Shown piece after piece: positions 17,792-27,602 of a stretch of 64,000 bases of DNA (positions are counted from its first letter, which is position 1; every line of letters begins with the position of its first letter). The DNA is from JAIOZK01 sp964468645 (GTDB lineage Bacteria > Bacteroidota > Bacteroidia > Bacteroidales > JAIOZK01). The DNA lies in contig CAYXUU010000030.1 in assembly GCA_964468645.1 (NCBI GenBank), positions 11,600-75,599 of the forward strand, written 5' to 3'. Made by a program: the position numbers and the translations under genes. The notes under the pieces were generated by a model. It did no database searches. It was not told where the DNA came from and saw only the letters and a program-made list of their open reading frames with translations.

Positions 17792-17804
17792 TTTAGACTC
17801 CTTT

Positions 17805-19151
17805 CTATTGTAATGTTACCAGTACGAGTATCTGTCCTTTTTCACCTTTATCGAGCTTTTCCATAGCTTTTCCTAAAATGGCACCATGCACATTTTGATT
17901 ATCTTCGGCCTTCATGGCATAGCCAGGTATAAAGGATGTTGTCAATAAATCACCTGGTTCTATGGCAGCCCTTGATGCATCCACATTACAGTAAACCCTG
18001 CCGGCCAGGGCCACATCGCAATCATACTCATCAACGCCAAGGCGTACACCTGAGCCCAGATTTTTAGCACCTGCAACGATTCCGGCAACCTTTTTATCAT
18101 ATGCCATATCACAAACTTTTAACTGCCCGGGATTCTGCGGGTCTATGCTGAGGATGGTTCCGGATTCTATGGTATTTTTATCCGATACATCAAAGCCTTC
18201 TGCATAATCAAGTCCCGCGCCTAATTCCATCACAATGGTACCACTGGTATTTCTTACAGTGATATTTCCCTTGACATCTAATTTGCTGGCAGGTGAATTT
18301 ACGCCGATGCCGACATCACCAGTACTCCTTCCCACCACAATGTGTGGACCGTAATGAGTGGTGGAGATTTTGCCCCATAATTCCATTCTATTGCCACTGC
18401 CATTATATTTCCAGTACATTCCATATGTTGCATTATCATCTTCTGCCAGGAATATTGAGGCATCATCTTCGGAAGTTACTGCCTGTGGAGTTATATACAC
18501 CCAGGCATTAGAATTATTATTGTCGTGGATATGTAGTTTACCAAGGATATCGGATGTGCCTATAGCCACTTCCCCATAATCTCGTTTCACAAGGATGTGT
18601 GGCCCTAATGGGATGTTCCATTGTTGTCCCCATAATTCCAGCTTATCACTATTACCGTCATATAACCAGTACATGCCATGTCGAGCATCGTCCACTTCTC
18701 CAAAAAAAAGTCTGGAACTGTCATTAATAGCGGAAGTAATGTAAAGGGTGTTGTTACTTATGCTATAGTCATTTATATGCAATTTACTTAAAGGTGATGA
18801 GGTTCCAATACCCACTCTATCGGTGCTATTTGTCAAATACGTTTTACCGATGTTGTTTGTCCACAACTGGCCTGTAGAAAACTTCTGCCAGTCTTGTCCA
18901 TCGTGAAAGTAAAATTTACCCAAGTTATTATCAAAGACTACCAAACCGCCAATTGCAAATCCACCAAGTGTTGTTCGCTGAGCGGTTGTTAATCGTGGGA
19001 AAAGTAATCCTTTACTGGATGATTCTACATCCAGCATAGCGGAGGAATGAGGGCTCAAACCGCTGGTGTTGATCGCTACCTGTGCCTGGATTTTAGCCCC
19101 GCTGTAACACAGGAATAAAACGAATGTGCTGATTAAAATTAAAGTTTTCAT
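17805..19151 (-). CDS. Surface fiber protein, module 2
   Basis: This 448-residue protein has a signal peptide (MKTLILISTFVLFLCYSGAKIQAQ), then the shared head AINTSGLSPHSSAMLDVESSSKG, LLFPRLTTAQR and GGLVVFDNNLGKFYFHDG, and GIGTSSPLSKLHI-type units with IFLAEDDNATYGMYWKY and MELWG repeats. Unlike modules 1 and 3 it ends in another domain, with LDYAEGFDVSD, SIDPQNPGQLKVCD, VALAGRVYCNVDAS and PGDLLTTS; this resembles the C-terminal domains of phage appendage proteins, possibly self-cleaving, though I cannot assign a catalytic residue. It is the upstream member of an operon with the protease-like gene at 16379-17791. Confidence 0.78.
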   Translation of the reverse strand: MKTLILISTFVLFLCYSGAKIQAQVAINTSGLSPHSSAMLDVESSSKGLLFPRLTTAQRTTLGGFAIGGLVVFDNNLGKFYFHDGQDWQKFSTGQLWTNNIGKTYLTNSTDRVGIGTSSPLSKLHINDYSISNNTLYITSAINDSSRLFFGEVDDARHGMYWLYDGNSDKLELWGQQWNIPLGPHILVKRDYGEVAIGTSDILGKLHIHDNNNSNAWVYITPQAVTSEDDASIFLAEDDNATYGMYWKYNGSGNRMELWGKISTTHYGPHIVVGRSTGDVGIGVNSPASKLDVKGNITVRNTSGTIVMELGAGLDYAEGFDVSDKNTIESGTILSIDPQNPGQLKVCDMAYDKKVAGIVAGAKNLGSGVRLGVDEYDCDVALAGRVYCNVDASRAAIEPGDLLTTSFIPGYAMKAEDNQNVHGAILGKAMEKLDKGEKGQILVLVTLQ

Positions 19152-19440
19152 GATGCTGAGGTTTTTGGTTTGTAATTAATAACTGCTGAAATGTCGGCAA
19201 TCATATTCAATAAATATAGTTGATAAATATACGAAATAACTGGCTGAAATACAAGTGTTTTTTGATAATCAGGAAGAGGGGCAAACCTTACCAGGAATCT
19301 AAACAGCGTATTAACAGGTGATTATAGAAATGTCACTCAGGAAAGATTAAACCTTTTTACCTCAACAGATAAGCAAACGTAATCATACTGATACAGTATA
19401 AACAGACAGAAAACCATAAAGAAATTAATTCATCAGAACC
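19152..19440. other. Intergenic region, nothing recognised
   Basis: This is AT-rich sequence between two genes on the minus strand. It should contain the promoter for the fiber gene at 17805-19151 and the 3' end signals of the propeller gene at 19441-22326. I could not identify a clear -7 box or hairpin. Confidence 0.4.
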
Positions 19441-22326
19441 CTACATCTCCAATAAATCAAGTTCCTGCAAATGCACTACTTCATCATTAACAACGAGATA
19501 CAGATAATATAATCCTGTATTCAGGTCTGATATATCAATTACTTCTGTAATTTCATTACTGTTTCCTTTGAAATTAGCAACATCCCTGAGATATTTACCA
19601 TAAACATCGGCAAGTATTACCCTCACCTTACCATCCTGAAATTGCCTGATAATCAGGTCCCGAGAATTGTTTCCATCACCTAATATTTCAAGGGTTCCTG
19701 AATACCTTGACATGGTTATGGGGTATTCCAGAAGGGCATCAGGATAAATTGGAAATGTTCCTTCCAGGTTATCAGGCATGCCACTGTTACAGGCTCCAAT
19801 ATATGCCTGGAATAAATTGCCATCGGTGCCGTCGGCATAGAATCCCGGATTCATATCAACATAGCTTCCGGCCCTCAGGGTAACATCCGTGCCTTCTCCC
19901 CCCACTACGTTTGAGGTAGTTGTGATGCTTGTGGAAGCCGACCTGAAATAATATCCCGAAAGATTAATGGATATGGTTGTTGCAGAAGGACACGCATCCC
20001 TGAGGGTGCTTTTCCAGAATCCTCTTCCAAAAGTTGCAGCGAGTACTTGATCCTCGGTTTCATTGATCTCAAGATCGGAAACCGGTACATTGGGCATGCC
20101 ATTATTAAATGGTTCCCAGTGATTCACTCCGGCCGGTTTGAAAAATACCCCGATATCAGTTCCGATATAAGCATTATTTGATCCATCAACAATAATGCTC
20201 CATATGGGTATGTTGGGCAGGTCATAACTTACGTTTGTCCATGAAGTACCTGCATCTGATGAGTAATACACTTTGCAATTATCCGTATATCCGCTGAAGG
20301 TTACATAAACCTGTTGGGAATAGCTGGGATAAACACCTATATCTGAAATACGTGGATAAGTACCAGGGAAACCTGTATTATCTGAGATTTCTTCCTCCGT
20401 CCAGGTTCCGCCACTATAAAGAAAAACCCACATATCACCTGTTGTTGCAGCAAAAGAGCTGCCACCAGCACAATAGAACCTGCTGCTGTAACTGGGACAG
20501 GTTCTGATAACCCAGTGGCCACGTGTAGCGGGATCACCGATAGATGACGTACCTGCGCCTACCTCATATTCCTTGATGGATGAATAGGAATAGTAAATAA
20601 TATCCGGATTGCTAACATGCATCTCCACTTGCGGGAAAAAATTATAACCTGTTCCACCAGCAATCCAGGAGGGTGAATTTGTATTGAAATTACTGAAGTA
20701 GCCAATGTAATTATTCACTACGGCAAAACCCCTGCTAGAATTGCTGTAATTGATAGCACATTCACCACCATCACAACAATATATGTGATTGTAAGTATAT
20801 GTGTTGGTTGACCGGTATTTAACACCATTGTCCTGACACCCACCCAGCATAACATACTTATTGGCGTCATAATCGTCGAAATGATAAAACTGTGTTGTAT
20901 TGATCCCATTGTATAGATCGGTCCAGGTAACACCATTGTCGGTACTTCTGTGAAAACCACCATCACCGGCAGCATACAGGTATCCATTAAAATTGTTATA
21001 CTCAACACCGTGAATATCCGGATGGATATATGCAGCCGGTGGACCTGCTCCCCTGAAATTCGTTGCCTGGGTAAAACTGCTTCCGCCATTAGTGGATCTA
21101 TACATTACCAATCCGCCAACAGCTACATTATTTGCATTATCGGGATCGACAGCAATTCCCATATCATAATACGACTGGTCGCCTGTACCATCACCTTTTC
21201 CAAGTATATTCGGGCTGGTGCATAAACGGGTGAAATCTGAACCGCTGTTAGCCGACCTCCAGAAACCACCAAAGGTATTGTCATTATAGCCTGGGCCGCA
21301 AACCAGGTATACTCTGCTTTCACTATTGGCAGTTACAGCGATCTCGACGCGTTGACCATATTTCAGTGAATAATCAAAATTAGCGTCGGTATTCCAGGTA
21401 TCACCAGTATTGGTTGAATATACAAAGGCCCCGGGTGCCGAGGCATAAACCCTGGATGGATATCCCGGTTTGAATTCAATATCGAAGTGTTTCCCGGTTC
21501 TTTCCTGTACCCATGTATCACCGCCATTGGTGGTTCGGTAAATACCATCAGAAGTGGCAGCAAGAAGTATGTTTGCATTTGTTGGATGTTGTATCAGACG
21601 GTATCCGACGAAATCACTGGTAGAGAGCTGTCCGGTTTGTTCCCAGGTGGTACCGCCGTCATGTGAAACCAGAACACCTGCAGACAATCTTAGATATCCT
21701 GAACTATTGACAAATCCACCGGATATGTATGAATCACCATCACCTGTTAAAACATACAGTCTGTTGGTGTTACTATGGTCAAGCACAATACCCGAAATAC
21801 CCAGTGAGGGTATAAAATTACTGATGCATGTCCAGCTGCTTCCACCATTTGTTGTTTTCCATAATCCCCCGGAAGGGGTTCCAACATATATAATATTGGC
21901 GTTGGTAGGATGAAAAGCCATTCGGTCGGCCCGGCCAAGGCCATCGATATCGGCATCTGGATTGGTGATTGTTGAAGCATTCGGGCCAACAAAATACCAG
22001 GCACCGTTAGCTGATTCGGAGTTTTCAGATGGTGGAAGTTTTTCTATAGCTTCCAATGTTTTTTTCCCAACATTGACAAAATCACCATCAGGCCCAAGGT
22101 GCATCGATTGGTAATATGCCCACCGGGAGTAATGTTTTTGCAATCGTTCCTTTTCATAGGATTCAGGGGCTATTTCAAGATATTGCTCAAAGGTTTCCGA
22201 TATTTCCTGGAAGGTCTCCTTGCCTTCAAGCATGGTTTTCAGTTGCTCATGTTGTGCACTGGTATAAAGTGGGGCGATCAGGATAAGCAACACAAAACCG
22301 ATATAATATATCGTTTGTTTATTCAT
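19441..22326 (-). CDS. Large secreted Asp-box propeller, module 3 partner
   Basis: This 961-residue paralogue of the 13775-16345 protein starts at ATG 22326 inside the end of the upstream fiber gene. A signal peptide is followed by a helical segment and then Asp-box motifs (TTNGGSSWT, SHDGGTTWE, TTNGGDTWV, STNTGDTWN, STNGGSSFT, STDNGVTWT, SSDAGTSWT). About residues 800-865 hold a coathanger-like segment (GGEGTDVTLRAGSYVDMNPG). The last ~80 residues (IIRQFQDGKVRVILADVYGK, DISDLNTGLYYLYLVVNDE, VVHLQELDLLEM) look like a divergent T9SS sorting domain, which the 13775 paralogue lacks. Probably a surface propeller; substrate unknown. With the fiber gene's start split off by an IS, expression of this gene may be reduced. 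Confidence 0.8.
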   Translation of the reverse strand: MNKQTIYYIGFVLLILIAPLYTSAQHEQLKTMLEGKETFQEISETFEQYLEIAPESYEKERLQKHYSRWAYYQSMHLGPDGDFVNVGKKTLEAIEKLPPSENSESANGAWYFVGPNASTITNPDADIDGLGRADRMAFHPTNANIIYVGTPSGGLWKTTNGGSSWTCISNFIPSLGISGIVLDHSNTNRLYVLTGDGDSYISGGFVNSSGYLRLSAGVLVSHDGGTTWEQTGQLSTSDFVGYRLIQHPTNANILLAATSDGIYRTTNGGDTWVQERTGKHFDIEFKPGYPSRVYASAPGAFVYSTNTGDTWNTDANFDYSLKYGQRVEIAVTANSESRVYLVCGPGYNDNTFGGFWRSANSGSDFTRLCTSPNILGKGDGTGDQSYYDMGIAVDPDNANNVAVGGLVMYRSTNGGSSFTQATNFRGAGPPAAYIHPDIHGVEYNNFNGYLYAAGDGGFHRSTDNGVTWTDLYNGINTTQFYHFDDYDANKYVMLGGCQDNGVKYRSTNTYTYNHIYCCDGGECAINYSNSSRGFAVVNNYIGYFSNFNTNSPSWIAGGTGYNFFPQVEMHVSNPDIIYYSYSSIKEYEVGAGTSSIGDPATRGHWVIRTCPSYSSRFYCAGGSSFAATTGDMWVFLYSGGTWTEEEISDNTGFPGTYPRISDIGVYPSYSQQVYVTFSGYTDNCKVYYSSDAGTSWTNVSYDLPNIPIWSIIVDGSNNAYIGTDIGVFFKPAGVNHWEPFNNGMPNVPVSDLEINETEDQVLAATFGRGFWKSTLRDACPSATTISINLSGYYFRSASTSITTTSNVVGGEGTDVTLRAGSYVDMNPGFYADGTDGNLFQAYIGACNSGMPDNLEGTFPIYPDALLEYPITMSRYSGTLEILGDGNNSRDLIIRQFQDGKVRVILADVYGKYLRDVANFKGNSNEITEVIDISDLNTGLYYLYLVVNDEVVHLQELDLLEM

Positions 22327-24162
22327 TGCTTAAAGTTTTGACCTGTTCTTTCAGTTCATTAATTTCTTTCTGTTGCAGAAGAATATACAGGGTTAGTTCT
22401 TCAATCTTTTCCATCATCAGTTTTTGCATCTCACCCAGGTCAATACCTTCTTCCTCTATTTCCCTGGCAGAAGGGATATTGGGTAGATGTCCATGTTCAT
22501 TGATATATTTTCCCAATTGTGAAACCGGTAATAGGGGGTAATCATTGGAGAAAACATAATCAGGCCAGCTTCCTGAAGACATCACCCTGACTTTTTCACA
22601 TATAACGTCACCATCAAAACTATATTCATACCCTGTTGCAAAAGTTCCGCCGAAAGCTATATCACCATCAGCCCGATTTACTACAATATGCGGTCCGTAA
22701 TAAGTAGTAGCTGATTTTCCCCATAACTCCATCTGGTTGCCACTGCCATCATACATCCAGTACATTCCATAATAGGCTTCATCATCTTCAGCCAGGAATA
22801 TTGATGCGCTATCTCCAGATCCAGATGTTGCTGGTGTAATATATACAAAAGCATGGCTATCGTCATCGTCGTGGAGGTGTAGCCCTCCAACCCTTGTACT
22901 AATTTCTGCATCCCCATTCATATCGATAGTACCTGAATAGTTGCCATCAATACTGTAAACATCTCTCCATCGCCCGGATGAACGGCCTAAATCCTTGGAA
23001 TTGCCTGTAAAAGGTGCGAAATAGGTTGGTGAGAATATAAATTCATCTGTTGAGGAGGCAAAGTTATCGGATGAAGAAAGAATACGACCAGTTCCTGCAT
23101 AGGTCCCAACAGCCCAATCGGGACTGCTTGTACCTACAAATTCAAGAAATGCACCCGAAGCGGAGGATCTTAGCCTTGCAGTCCTCCAGCCTCCTACAAC
23201 CTCCAGTGATCTTGCTGGTGTTGTTGTACCGATACCAACGTCACCACTAAAATCTCCATCAATGCTGTAAATATTTTTCCAGCGATTGGAATTACTTCCA
23301 AGGTATATATCATTATTATTCATGGGGCTGAAATAAGATGTATTAAAGAAACAGTGTGTTGTATAGTTCACAAAATTATCGGTAGAGGATGAAATATGCA
23401 TAGATCCGTCCCAGCTTCCAATAGCCCAATCGGTTGCATGGCTTCCAACAAATTCAAGAAAGGCACCAGCGGATGTTGAACTAAGCCTGGCAGTTTTCCA
23501 ATCCCCAGCTACCTCAAAGATCCTGCCAGGGCTGGTTGTCCCTATTCCAACATTGCCATCTTCATCTATTCTCATCCTCTCTGCCAGGGTGCTGCTTTTA
23601 GTAAAGAATAATAACTCCCCTTCATACTGAGAGCCGGTTATCCTTGTTTCTATCCTGGCGGTATTGTAAACGGTATTTGTATTACCATGCGAGAGGAAGT
23701 CAATCCTGCCTACCGGGGAATAGGTTGTGGTTGAAGCACCTTTCAATTCCAGGGCGACAATCTGGTTGGATCCAAATCCTGGAGTTGAAACGGAAAGATA
23801 TTGTGTTGCCCCTGCCATGTAACCCGGGCTTGTAGTTCCAATCCCCACATCGTCTCCAGTATTGGAAACATAGGTAATACTTCCGTTCCTGGTCCAAAGG
23901 TTTCCTGTTGAGCCTACCTGCCAGGTAGTACCATCATGATAATAGAAATCATTTAAATCGGTATCGTACACCATTAGCCCCCCAATGGCAGAACCGCCCA
24001 GTGTGATTCGTTGGGCCGTGGTTAACCTGGGGATCAAAACCCCTTTGCTGCTGGATTCCACATCCAGCATGGCTGAACTGTGTGGTGGGTCACCGTCGTG
24101 GTTGACAGCAACCTGTGCCATGATTATAGTATTCATGCACAGGAAGAGAACAACCAATGTAA
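22319..24162 (-). pseudogene. Surface fiber gene, module 3, separated from its start by an IS element
   Basis: The remaining frame (612 residues if read from TTG 24157) has the shared head VAVNHDGDPPHSSAMLDVESS, LIPRLTTAQR, VYDTDLNDFYYHDG, then GIGTTSPGRIFEV and GIGTTTPARSLEV repeats closely like module 1, and a C-terminus with SWPDYVFSNDYPLLPVSQL, HLPNIPSAREIEEEGI and a coiled coil. Its signal peptide lacks the first codons: the frame runs back to the element end, where a stop (TAG) appears. Removing the IS and one copy of TAAATAA restores ATG AAA AGA AGT ATT TTA TTT ATT ACA in frame, giving about 621 residues. Residual expression from internal TTG/ATG codons is possible but would give a damaged signal. 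Confidence 0.85.
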
Positions 24163-24169
24163 TAAATAA
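24163..24169. repeat. Left copy of 7-bp target site duplication
   Basis: TAAATAA directly abuts the left IS end and is repeated at 25832-25838. Together with the restored reading frame this marks a simple transposition event. Confidence 0.85.
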
Positions 24170-25831
24170 CTAATGTTTCGCACTTAATATAAGAAACTGA
24201 TATTTACACATCTACACATGAGGTCATGGTCGTAACATGTTAGTTATCAGCTAATATAAATATTCCATTTTAATTATGCGGCATTTTGATAAGCAAAATC
24301 GATTTGCAGGACCTTGCTTAATTTATCCATGGCTTTGTCATCACGTACAATTCTCTCAAAAATTGCCATTAAGTCAATATCGTCAATGAATTCAATCATT
24401 ACATGCACCAGTTCCACTAACAAACCCCAAAGACGCTCGTTGAGTTTGTATGTGATTATCTGATTTTTTATACCCTCGAACATTAAGCCCTTTGATTCGT
24501 AGGTATCGTACCTGAACCTAAAGCTTAACAACATATACTGTATCATGGTTATGCTCAACTCAGCAATATGGGCATCAAAATCATTTGACTGGCAACGTCC
24601 CAGGCCAAGAAGCTGTTTGGCTTCTTTATAAAAGACTTCAATAGTCCAGCGTGTCTGGTATATTTCTATCATATGCACAAAACTTAAGGAAGTATCGGTG
24701 GAAAGCAACACTTTCCATTTGCCGTTTTTACCCTGTCTGGAGAAAAACAACTGCAGTTGATGTCCTTTGTATTCAACATACACCTGATGATAATACAACT
24801 TTAGTTTGCGACAACGCTTTGGTTTGCCTAATTGGTTCCTGATTTGATTGTATGTTAACTGTTTTCGGCGGAAACAGAACAAGGCTTTTGCATTTTTGTA
24901 CATACCTATAAGATGAACCCTTTGGCTTTTGACTTTCAAAACAGCTTCTATAAGTTGCTGACATGTAAACCAACTATCGGTCAATACATAATCTATTTTA
25001 AAGTGATGCGATACAGCCCTTTTCAACATCTTAAGCATGATGGCTATTTTAGTTTCATCGGCTTCCCTGGCACGGTCATAGGCATGTGTGCCCGGATCTC
25101 TTCTCTTTTTGTATTGCCGGCGCATGTGTTTAGGCCGAAGGCCATATGGCTTTTTCTTGTTCTTGCCTTTTTCCCTGTGCAGGCTGAAATCAAGAGGGAT
25201 AAAAGAAACGCCATCCCAATAACCCATCAGCAAGAGCTTAAAACCAAGTATGCATCTGTTTTGTACGTGATCCCAAACATAGGAAACCTTTTCAATGAAC
25301 TTACCTGTTTTCTCAAGCGTAGTGTCATCAAAAATCAGGCACTTCACACGGTCATCGCCCATATTTTCAGCTGAAGTTATCTTTTTGAACTTATTGGCAA
25401 ACATCCACAAGATGAAACGCCAATTTATAGAGGGATTGTTTTTGATCCGGTAAAAAACATCTTTTTGAGCCTCTACAAGGGCCGATAATCTATTAACTGT
25501 ACCTATTTGTATGAAAGGCATTGAAATCAACATGCTCAAAATCCAATCAAAACCATACCCTTTAGTTTTGAAGAAACATAGCTTTTTGTTTAATGTTGAA
25601 AAAGAGAAAACCTTCAATATCCTGAAAATGAAATCGGCCTCAACCCAGCTATGGGTAAAAGCAGTTTTAAGTTCTGAAATTTTATTTATATCTTTGTTTT
25701 GCAGCATAAGTTGTGTTTTGGAAAAGCATGGTTAAATTACTAAATATTAGTTTCTTAACCAACAATTTATGCTGCTTTTTTTAACTCTTTTTTGTTGAAA
25801 AATCAAGCGCTTCGGACGTGCGAAACATTAG
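24170..25831. mobile_element. IS4-family-like insertion sequence, 1662 bp
   Basis: The element is bounded by perfect 14-bp terminal inverted repeats: CTAATGTTTCGCAC (24170-24183) and GTGCGAAACATTAG (25818-25831). It is flanked by the 7-bp direct repeat TAAATAA. It encodes a single full-length transposase on the minus strand and nothing else. It is inserted in the signal-peptide codons of the module 3 fiber gene. Ends, duplication and transposase are all intact, so the insertion looks recent. Confidence 0.93.
24274..25707 (-). CDS. IS4-like DDE transposase
   Basis: This 477-residue protein spans most of the element. DDE catalytic residues are visible: Asp127/128 in IFDDTTLEKTG, Asp244 in VLTDSWF and Glu357 in YQTRWTIEVFYKEAK, which also fits the YREK signature of IS4-family transposases (Tyr350, Arg353, Glu357, Lys364). 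The family inserts by cut-and-paste. The frame is complete, without stops or shifts. Exact subgroup would need a comparison with reference elements. Confidence 0.92.
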   Translation of the reverse strand: MLQNKDINKISELKTAFTHSWVEADFIFRILKVFSFSTLNKKLCFFKTKGYGFDWILSMLISMPFIQIGTVNRLSALVEAQKDVFYRIKNNPSINWRFILWMFANKFKKITSAENMGDDRVKCLIFDDTTLEKTGKFIEKVSYVWDHVQNRCILGFKLLLMGYWDGVSFIPLDFSLHREKGKNKKKPYGLRPKHMRRQYKKRRDPGTHAYDRAREADETKIAIMLKMLKRAVSHHFKIDYVLTDSWFTCQQLIEAVLKVKSQRVHLIGMYKNAKALFCFRRKQLTYNQIRNQLGKPKRCRKLKLYYHQVYVEYKGHQLQLFFSRQGKNGKWKVLLSTDTSLSFVHMIEIYQTRWTIEVFYKEAKQLLGLGRCQSNDFDAHIAELSITMIQYMLLSFRFRYDTYESKGLMFEGIKNQIITYKLNERLWGLLVELVHVMIEFIDDIDLMAIFERIVRDDKAMDKLSKVLQIDFAYQNAA

Positions 25832-25853
25832 TAAATAAAATACTTCTTTTCAT
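25832..25853 (-). pseudogene. Detached 5' end of module 3 fiber gene
   Basis: CAT at 25851-25853 is the original start codon on the minus strand: ATG AAA AGA AGT ATT TTA TTT runs into the right IS end. Bases 25832-25838 are the right copy of the target duplication. Joined to the frame ending at 22319 it recreates a normal Lys/Arg-then-hydrophobic signal peptide. Confidence 0.8.
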
Positions 25854-26199
25854 AGATTGTGAATTTTGGGTTTAATATTATATTTAAGAAAGATCAAAAA
25901 ATGCTTGGGATTGAAAAGCGGTTAAAGATATAAAAATTAATTAGAGTAGATACATAAAAATATTATTTATAATAGATTTAATATAAATTACTTTCTGAAA
26001 AATTACACCGATAATACTCTAAAAACAAAGAAATACAAGTAGTTACACTGTTAACATGTGATTTAAATTAATGTTATATTCTTTATAACTGTTTTAATTC
26101 ATAATTGTAAATATGTATATTTAAGGTTTCTTATTATCATATGGCATATTCGTTTTAATTCCTTTAAGATAATTTAATTAAAATAAAACCATTATTATC
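25854..26199. other. AT-rich divergent upstream region, no gene seen
   Basis: This very AT-rich stretch lies between the original start of the module 3 fiber gene (minus) and the start of the broken fiber-like gene (plus). It presumably held both promoters. I see no coding frame and no convincing paired promoter boxes. Confidence 0.5.
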
Positions 26200-27452
26200 A
26201 TGAAATCATCAAATGAAAATCAAACAAGATCCCCATAACATGTTTCCCAGGCATGGATAATTGCATTAATGGTCTTAATCTTTATGCCTTTGATTGTGGA
26301 CGCACAGGTTGGTATTAATTCCGATGGGAGTTCGCCCCAAACTTCTGCTATGCTGGATGTTAAGGCCACCGGTAAAGGTTTGCTTCCACCAAGGATGAAC
26401 CTGTCAAACAGGCCCTCCACACCTGCCACCGGACTGTTTTATTACCAGACCGACAATACACCTGGTTATTATTTTTACAGCGGCAGTACCTGGCAACGCC
26501 TGGGTTTGAGTGCCAGCGATTACTGGGACCCAAATGGTTCAGATATCTATTTTTCTACAGGAAAAGTTGCCCTCGGAACAACCTCTCCCAATGATAATGG
26601 ACTGAATGTTAGAAATTACATTGCAGCCAGAGGGGCCGTAAGAGGAGTAAACAGCAATATAATAACTTATGCTGAAGGGTACCTCGGATTTCTTGACGGG
26701 CAGGCCTACGGGCTTCCATCTACTCCTGATGTGTTAACATCGGGGTATTGGGGATTAAACCAAACAACGGAAATAATGGTGCTGCTGTTTATGGATGGAA
26801 TAATGATGATAACCATCAAACCCAGTAAGACCTGGCTATTGTCGTTTCAAGAACAAATGTGGCACATATTATGACCGGGGGCATCAATACCTGGCGATCG
26901 CTGGCATATGGCAACACCGGCTCATGGAATATCACCTCGATGTGGAATGATTATACTGGGACAATTGGTTATACCCATGCTGATATACATAACCTCGACA
27001 TTAATCCACTCAATAATTATCTGTACTGTTGCAGCGATGGTGGCCTTCTCAGGTCAACTGATTTTGGAAGTAACTGGACCGATCTGTCTGATGGACTGGA
27101 GATCACACAGTGGTACCGGATAGCAGGTTACGAAGCCAATTCAAACCTGCTGATCGGAGAAACACAGGACAACGGATCGAATAAGTGGACGGGTGGCTTA
27201 ACAATCCAACATATTCTTGGTGCTGACGGAATGGATTGTATGATCGACCATACCAATTCCAACACTATGTATTATTCTTCCCAGGGAGGTGCATTAAGAA
27301 AATCTACCAACGACGGAGCAAGCTGGCTGATGACAAATACTGTTGCTGTTGGATGCGGGGCCATGGCGATGGGAACAAATAATACATCCAGGATCTATGC
27401 AGCAGAAGATAATAACATGCAGAAAAAGAAGTTTTTACATAACCAGTTCTGA
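26200..27452 (+). pseudogene. Decayed fiber/propeller chimera
   Basis: ATG 26200 starts a fiber-type leader that hits TAA at 26236 (codon 13). The same frame then gives a signal segment (IIALMVLIFMPLIVDAQ) and the shared head GINSDGSSPQTSAMLDVKATG, LLPPRMN. A GGGG run at 26742-26745 marks a one-base shift, after which KPNNGNNGAAVYGWNNDD continues in another frame. At about 26795-26820 this passes directly into the propeller sequence (NHQTQ, stop 26826-26828, DLAIVVSRTNVAHIMTGGINTW), homologous to the middle of the 13775-16345 protein, and breaks off at 27452. A deletion therefore fused a fiber gene to the interior of its partner, with point lesions besides. Confidence 0.88.
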
Positions 27453-27513
27453 AGAATCCATTATTATTTCTTTTTACAACTTAATTTAAAGTAGAAATCT
27501 TCATTATTTTTCC

Positions 27514-27544
27514 TTTGAAAACGAATTCGAATTTTGTATCTTTG
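27514..27544 (+). promoter_or_regulatory. Consensus promoter of gingipain-like gene
   Basis: TTTG (27514-27517), 19 nt, then TATCTTTG (27537-27544) is an exact match to the Bacteroidota housekeeping promoter pattern. Transcription would start near 27551, about 50 nt before ATG 27603. Confidence 0.75.
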
Positions 27545-27602
27545 AAGAAGATATATATCGAATTATTCATCATACATTTCTTATCACAATATTAAATAAG
27601 CC

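Noticed and set aside
24913..25374. Plus-strand 153-codon frame inside the IS
   Set aside because: It is antisense to the intact transposase and its translation has no domain; IS4-like elements carry one gene.
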